In this document: one piece after another, positions 59,775-64,000 of the stretch
Numbering within the stretch: the first letter of the stretch is position 1
How the letters are laid out: each line of letters starts with the position of its first letter
DNA from: Paenibacillus phoenicis
GTDB lineage: Bacteria > Bacillota > Bacilli > Paenibacillales > Paenibacillaceae
Direction: 5' to 3'
Assembly (NCBI RefSeq): GCF_034718895.1
Contig: NZ_JAYERP010000001.1
Span: 620,001-684,000, forward strand
Length of the DNA stretch: 64,000 nucleotides
Made by a program: the position numbers and the translations under genes
Notes under the pieces: model-generated
What the model saw: the letters and a program-made list of their open reading frames with translations, nothing else
Told to the model about the DNA's origin: nothing
Databases searched by the model: none

Positions 59775-61175
59775 ATGAAGAAGAAATGGCTTTACGGAGT
59801 ACTCATTTTTCTTACATCGTTTGCGTTTCCGGTCTCGGCATTCGCAGCGGAGGGAGAGGTTACCGCTCCGGTTCTGGAGCTCGGCCTGAACTCGCTTTTC
59901 GTATTCGTCGCAGCCATGCTGGTATTCTTCATGCAAGCAGGCTTTGCTCTTCTTGAAGCAGGTACGGTTCGGATGAAGAACGCCGGACACGTTGCCGGCA
60001 AAACCGTCCTCACCTTGGGAATTGCTATTCTTGCTTGGTGGCTATTTGGTTTTGGCTTCGCTTTTGGCGACGGCAACAGCTTCCTGGGTACAACCGGGTT
60101 CCTGTTCGGCGGCGAAGGGGATATCGGTTCGTTCAGCGTATTTGCTGAAATTGGCGTACCGTTAAATCTGATGTTCCTGTTCCAAATGGCATTTGCTGCT
60201 GTATCGCTGGCGATCGCTTGCGGCGGGATGGCAGAACGTGCGAAGCTCAGCGTTTATATTATCTTCGGCACGATCTTTATCGTTCTGATTTATCCGATTG
60301 TCGCTCACTGGGTATGGGGCGGCGGCTGGCTTGGTAACTTGGGGATGCAAGACTACGCTGGTTCGACGGTAGTTCACTTAACTGGTGCTACAGCGGCGCT
60401 TGCAGCAACCATTCTGCTCAAACCGCGTCTTGGCAAATACAATAAAGATGGTAAACCGAACAACATTCCAGGTCACAACCAAGTGTTGACGGTACTTGGT
60501 GTGATCATTTTGTGGATTGGCTGGTTTGGTTTCAACCCAGGTAGTGCATTAACTCCTTTGGGTGATGGATTCTTTGGTTATGTGTTGATGACAACAAACC
60601 TGGCTGCTGCAGCTGGTGCAGTTGCTGCACTGCTCATTTCCTGGGCAGTTCTGGGCAAGTCGGATATTCCAAGCATGCTGAACGGTGTGCTGGCGGCTCT
60701 CGTAGCGATTACTGGTTCTTGTGCGTTCGTTGATGCTTGGGCTTCCGTCATCATCGGTGCGGTTGCTGGGATCTTGACCTTCTTTACGGCTAGATGGTTT
60801 GAACGCGCTGGTGTGGATGATCCGATTTATGCCTTCTCTGTACACGGGATCGCCGGGGTATGGGGGGCGATTTCTACCGGTCTCTTTGCAACGCCGGAGC
60901 TGGCTGAGACTACAGGTGTAGGTAAAGCAGGCTTGTTCTATGGCGGCGGTTTTGGACAATTAGGGGTTCAGCTGCTTGGCGTGATCGGGACTTTCGCCTT
61001 CGTATTGGTACTGTCGTTCCTGATTCTCGGAATTATGAAATGGACGATGGGGCTGCGCGTCACGGAAGAAGAAGAAACGATGGGTCTGGATATCAGCGAA
61101 CACGGTACTTACGGATATCCGGAGCAAATGAGCTTACTGAATAAAACAACTTCGTCTGGTATTCCTGCAGAATAA
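59775..61175 (+). CDS. amt: Ammonium transporter
   Basis: A 466-residue Amt/MEP/Rh channel for NH3/NH4+. The first 28 residues form a signal peptide (MKKKWLYGVLIFLTSFAFPV, SAFAA), as in E. coli AmtB. Eleven helices follow. Conserved segments include LFVFVAAMLVFFMQAGFALL, DYAGSTVVHLTGATAALAAT with the first pore His, ILWIGWFGFNPGSAL and FSVHGIAGVWGAISTGLF with the second pore His. GGGGAG is eight bases before ATG 59775. No glnK gene follows; instead two other genes do. Confidence 0.96.
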   Translation: MKKKWLYGVLIFLTSFAFPVSAFAAEGEVTAPVLELGLNSLFVFVAAMLVFFMQAGFALLEAGTVRMKNAGHVAGKTVLTLGIAILAWWLFGFGFAFGDGNSFLGTTGFLFGGEGDIGSFSVFAEIGVPLNLMFLFQMAFAAVSLAIACGGMAERAKLSVYIIFGTIFIVLIYPIVAHWVWGGGWLGNLGMQDYAGSTVVHLTGATAALAATILLKPRLGKYNKDGKPNNIPGHNQVLTVLGVIILWIGWFGFNPGSALTPLGDGFFGYVLMTTNLAAAAGAVAALLISWAVLGKSDIPSMLNGVLAALVAITGSCAFVDAWASVIIGAVAGILTFFTARWFERAGVDDPIYAFSVHGIAGVWGAISTGLFATPELAETTGVGKAGLFYGGGFGQLGVQLLGVIGTFAFVLVLSFLILGIMKWTMGLRVTEEEETMGLDISEHGTYGYPEQMSLLNKTTSSGIPAE

Positions 61176-61229
61176 TTGAAGATTGATATCCTGACGTGAG
61201 GCGTCCGGAAGAGAAAGGAAGTTGGGCTT

Positions 61230-62321
61230 ATGAGTCATGAGACGGCCATGAACAACGCAAATTTAAGCGAGATCCGGTCCGCCGCAACTCCCGGTTTGCT
61301 AAGAGCGGCCAGAATCGATGAGCAGAATCGCTTGTATAGCAAGCTGACATCGATGCCGATTCAGGATTGGAACCGTGAGGTCTCGGACCTGCATGATGCC
61401 GTCATGACCCAAGCTTGCCGATGCTGTGAAGAAGAAATGATCCAGGAGGGCTTCGGCCCTCCTCCTTCGCATTATGCCTTTATTGCGTTTGGAAGCGCCG
61501 GTCGGGCGGAACCCACGTTATGGAGCGACCAGGATAACGGTTTGATCTACGGGGATGGTGATGCGGATCAGCTGGAAGTCTACTTTGAGATCTTTGGTCA
61601 GAAGCTGTCAGAGATTCTCGAGCAGGTTGGTTATCCCCCATGCCCGGGCAGGGTCATGGTGTCCAATCCGTTATGGCGCGGCAACTTCGCTTCGTGGGAG
61701 AAGCAACTGCTGGAATGGCGGGACATTCTGGCTTGGGAACAGGTTCGCTACTTGATGATTGCCGCCGATTTGCGCCATATCTGCGGGAATGCGGAGCTAA
61801 CCGCTGGCTTGCGCAAGACCATGAAGCGGATTATGGAGGCGGATCAAGGCGGAGAACGCGATGTGGTGGCGGCAATTCTGCGTAATACCGTCCGTCACAA
61901 AGCGGCACTAAATGTGTTGGGGCAAGTGATCACAGAGCAAAGCGGTGAACATGCCGGGGAATTTGACGTGAAATACGGGCTGTACATCCCGATCGTGAAC
62001 GCCGTGCGTTATTTGGCTTTGCAATACGGGATCGAAGCCTCGAACACCTGGGAACGGATCGCTCAACTGCTTCAGCTTGAGGCTGTTCCGACGCGGTGGC
62101 TGGAATCGTGCAGTCGCGCGTTTAACACGGCGGTCAAGTTGAGATCGCTTGTATCGCCGGTTATCGAAGACGGCTTGCTCACGGGTTCTCACTACTTGCC
62201 CCAAGACATGCTAAAACAGAAAGAGCTCCGGCGCGAGCTGCGGGAATCGCTCAGTACGGTCAAGGTCATGTACCGCACACTCCAAAGGCAGCACCGGTAT
62301 GCGGAAAGGAAATGGTTATGA
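61230..62321 (+). CDS. GlnD-like nucleotidyltransferase (DUF294-type)
   Basis: A 363-residue cytosolic protein. The nucleotidyltransferase motif is AFIAFGSAGRAEPTLWSDQD, then NGLIYGDGDADQ: G-S-x-x-R-x-E and S-D-x-D are the catalytic pattern of GlnD/GlnE and DUF294 proteins. The C-terminal half (from about 180) is helical and fits DUF294_C. CBS or ACT domains are absent. The gene follows amt by 54 bases and overlaps the next gene by ATGA. A nitrogen-signalling role (transfer of UMP or AMP to a partner) is plausible by context only; no PII is here. Confidence 0.82.
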   Translation: MSHETAMNNANLSEIRSAATPGLLRAARIDEQNRLYSKLTSMPIQDWNREVSDLHDAVMTQACRCCEEEMIQEGFGPPPSHYAFIAFGSAGRAEPTLWSDQDNGLIYGDGDADQLEVYFEIFGQKLSEILEQVGYPPCPGRVMVSNPLWRGNFASWEKQLLEWRDILAWEQVRYLMIAADLRHICGNAELTAGLRKTMKRIMEADQGGERDVVAAILRNTVRHKAALNVLGQVITEQSGEHAGEFDVKYGLYIPIVNAVRYLALQYGIEASNTWERIAQLLQLEAVPTRWLESCSRAFNTAVKLRSLVSPVIEDGLLTGSHYLPQDMLKQKELRRELRESLSTVKVMYRTLQRQHRYAERKWL

Positions 62322-63055
62322 AAGAACCGATGAAGGGAAATGGTGGTTTTTGGGATGCTTTTAAGGGCGGCGGAGTGTCGCCAAGGATCGCCTCGATGCT
62401 TGGTGCTCCCAGCGCACAGCAGATCGCTTTCGTTCGTTCATTAACCAAAGGACAGCGCCGTCCGGAGACGCTTCACGTTCCGCTGGCTGAATTAAAAACG
62501 GCCGTCTTCGATTTGGAGACAACAGGATTTCATTACCATTATGGTGATGAAATCTTGTCCTTTGGAGCCGTGAAAGTGGAAGGGGAGCGGATCACCGATG
62601 AGGTGTATTACTCGCTTGCCAAACCCGCTTGCCAAATTCCTGAGCGGATTATAGAACTAACCGGAATTACGCAGGAGATGGCCCAGTCGGCTCCATCCTT
62701 GCTGGAGGCGTTGCGCGAATTTATGGCATTTGTGGATGACCGGGTGCTTGTTGCCCACGGCAGTGCGCATGACAAAGCTTTTCTGGACGTGGCGTTATGG
62801 AAAACAAGCAAAGCTCATCTCGGGCATCGGGTGCTGGACACGATGATGATCGCCCGTAAGCTGGAACCGGATCGGCGGATCTCCGGCAGCCTGGACGATT
62901 GGCTGGAAGTGTATGGGATTCCAGTGGCCCAGCGCCATCACGCGCTGGAGGACTCCAAGATGACGGCTCAGCTGTGGACCGCGTTAATCGCACGGTTGAA
63001 AGAACAAAACGTGATTACTTTGGGTGATCTGTACACTTTTTTAAGCAGAACGTAA
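62318..63055 (+). CDS. DnaQ-type 3'-5' exonuclease
   Basis: A 245-residue DEDD exonuclease. ExoI AVFDLETTGFHYHYGDEI carries D and E; ExoII RVLVAHGSAHDKAFLDVALW carries the second D; ExoIII HHALEDSKMTAQLWTALI carries H and D. This is the DEDDh class like the Pol III epsilon subunit or RNase T. A short N-terminal part of about 60 residues precedes it. ATG 62318 overlaps the upstream stop and has AAAGGA seven bases upstream. Pairing of such an exonuclease with a DUF294 protein also occurs in relatives. Confidence 0.9.
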   Translation: MKEPMKGNGGFWDAFKGGGVSPRIASMLGAPSAQQIAFVRSLTKGQRRPETLHVPLAELKTAVFDLETTGFHYHYGDEILSFGAVKVEGERITDEVYYSLAKPACQIPERIIELTGITQEMAQSAPSLLEALREFMAFVDDRVLVAHGSAHDKAFLDVALWKTSKAHLGHRVLDTMMIARKLEPDRRISGSLDDWLEVYGIPVAQRHHALEDSKMTAQLWTALIARLKEQNVITLGDLYTFLSRT

Positions 63056-63067
63056 GCCTTTGCCGTC

Positions 63068-63550
63068 TTAGTCTTCCCGAAGCTTGACGGGCAGCAGACT
63101 ATAACCTCCTGTATGAGCACTTATACCATACGCTTGAAGCGTGAAGCCGTCCGGTTCGCCGGGCGGCTTATCGTTTGACGGATTTGCGTTTGGCTTGTCG
63201 TTGAACGAGTGCATCCGACCACCGATCAGGTACAAGCGAAGGCGATCGGCAAAATTCGGAAGCTGGCGCAGATCCTCTGGCGAAGGACGCGGCGGTGAGT
63301 TGGGGTGGGTATGATAGACGCCGATCAACTGCGGATCAAAGCAGCTTCGGACCCAGGCGACCGGGTCGAGTTCAAAAGCGTGCAACGGAGTCTGCGAATG
63401 GTTCGCCACGGGGAAAAAACGTTCGATTCTGCCGATGCGGCCGTCAAATGTTCCGAGCAACAGCCCGCAGGCTTCCTCCGGGTAACGCTGTTGCCCATCC
63501 TGCAGCATTTCGTCACGAATATCCGGCGGCAATATCCAGGATTGATTCAT
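63068..63550 (-). CDS. JAMM/Mov34 (M67) metallopeptidase
   Basis: A 160-residue zinc isopeptidase-like protein. The JAMM motif is IGVYHTHPNSPPRPSPEDL (HxH plus downstream S and D), and the catalytic Glu lies in RYPEEACGLLLG. Bacterial relatives remove small ubiquitin-like proteins such as those that carry sulfur for cofactor synthesis (Mec+). No such carrier gene is nearby. ATG 63550 follows GGGAG; the frame continues upstream without support. Confidence 0.87.
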   Translation of the reverse strand: MNQSWILPPDIRDEMLQDGQQRYPEEACGLLLGTFDGRIGRIERFFPVANHSQTPLHAFELDPVAWVRSCFDPQLIGVYHTHPNSPPRPSPEDLRQLPNFADRLRLYLIGGRMHSFNDKPNANPSNDKPPGEPDGFTLQAYGISAHTGGYSLLPVKLRED

Positions 63551-63689
63551 TTTGCATGCTCCCGTCGATGAAATGATAGAGTTCACCTTTTTCTCGATCC
63601 ATTGTAACAAATCGTTAAAAAAGGGTACAATAATTACGGTAAACCTAAATCTTCAAAACCAGATGAGGTCATAAAAGGACGGGCAAAAG

Positions 63690-64000
63690 ATGAAACGTAA
63701 TCGATGGATACTCGCCGGGTTGCTGGTGTTGCTGGTTATCGCCTCGCTGGACCGCGGGGGGCAGGAGGGCTGGTTTGGCAGCTTCCTCAGCGGCTCCAAG
63801 GAGGACAATAACGAACCTTCGCTTAGCGCTATGGCAGCAGAAGGGGCTCCAAAGCCGGGAACGGCTGCGCCAACTTTCGCGTTGGCAGGATTGGATGGCA
63901 AGACATATGAGGTTGGGGGCAAGCGGGATAAAGTGCTGCTTCTGAACTTCTGGGCTTCCTGGTGTGATCCGTGTAAGGAGGAAGCGCCCGAGCTGAAGGC
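63690..64000 (+). CDS. TlpA/ResA-type membrane-anchored thioredoxin, start only
   Basis: The visible 103 residues begin MKRNRWILAGLLVLLVIASL, an N-terminal anchor, then a linker to residue 60 and the redoxin domain: APTFALAGLDGKTYEVGGKR, VLLLNFWASWCDPCKEEAPE. The CDPC redox motif is the active-site WCxxC of TlpA/ResA, which keep thiols reduced outside the cell, for example for cytochrome c maturation. No stop within the window; the rest lies beyond base 64000. AAAAGGAC is about seven bases upstream. Confidence 0.88.
   Translation, partial: MKRNRWILAGLLVLLVIASLDRGGQEGWFGSFLSGSKEDNNEPSLSAMAAEGAPKPGTAAPTFALAGLDGKTYEVGGKRDKVLLLNFWASWCDPCKEEAPELK

Overview
The window looks like chromosome from a moderately GC-rich, spore-forming member of the Bacillales, most likely Paenibacillus or a close relative. 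The signs are strong GGAGG ribosome sites with frequent TTG and GTG starts, sigma-A promoters, the Gram-positive haem order hemE-hemH-hemY, a YjcZ-type micro-protein, a Gram-positive 6S RNA, a sqhC/ytpB sesquarterpene pair, and AT-rich intergenic repeat arrays. Genus is an inference from gene content.

Layout. 1-8 kb: an O-methyltransferase tail, a secreted chitin/cellulose-type LPMO, a decayed HxlR/MFS locus, a fruR-fruK operon with operator repeats but no fruA, a cupin protein, a DUF2905 protein and a complete IS1182-family element with 32-bp inverted repeats. 8-17 kb: a nuclease-fold/winged-helix protein, squalene-hopene-type cyclase, AlaX editing protein, a LysR regulator beside a methyltransferase remnant, and a ugpA-ugpE-ugpB glycerol-3-phosphate-type importer without its ATPase. 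17-28 kb: an MFS exporter, hemE-hemH-hemY, a CapA-type protein, and a tight GDPD / FAH hydrolase / DUF92 / ABC-F run. 28-31 kb: an AT-rich accessory patch with a repeat array, a broken ABC-2 permease, and a compact quorum-sensing cassette in which an HTH-TPR receptor overlaps by ATGA an unlisted 39-residue secreted pro-peptide. This cassette is the most interesting system here.

31-43 kb: peptidases (M42, PepF with two possible starts), LapA-domain protein, cold-shock protein, a WYL regulator with a perfect operator palindrome, VOC protein, nitroreductase with a Fur/PerR-like box, MFS permease, ytpB and pfkA. 43-48 kb: an SsuB/SsuC-like ABC importer, flavin monooxygenase and binding lipoprotein behind an unidentified attenuator leader. 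48-59 kb: MATE pump, DUF4015 hydrolase, YitT protein, CshA-type RNA helicase, YjcZ protein, DUF624 protein, 6S RNA, Tpx, rhomboid protease, GltC-like LysR regulator, YugP peptidase and a MerR regulator probably started at CTG. 59-64 kb: an ammonium transporter with a perfect GlnR/TnrA box, a GlnD-like nucleotidyltransferase overlapping a DnaQ-type exonuclease, a JAMM peptidase and the start of a TlpA-type thioredoxin.

Functional links: YtpB and the cyclase plausibly form a C35 sesquarterpene pathway; Ugp permease and GDPD both serve glycerophosphodiester/phosphate use; the Ssu-like cluster likely imports and desulfurises an organosulfur compound; the amt operon joins ammonium uptake to a GlnD-like enzyme.
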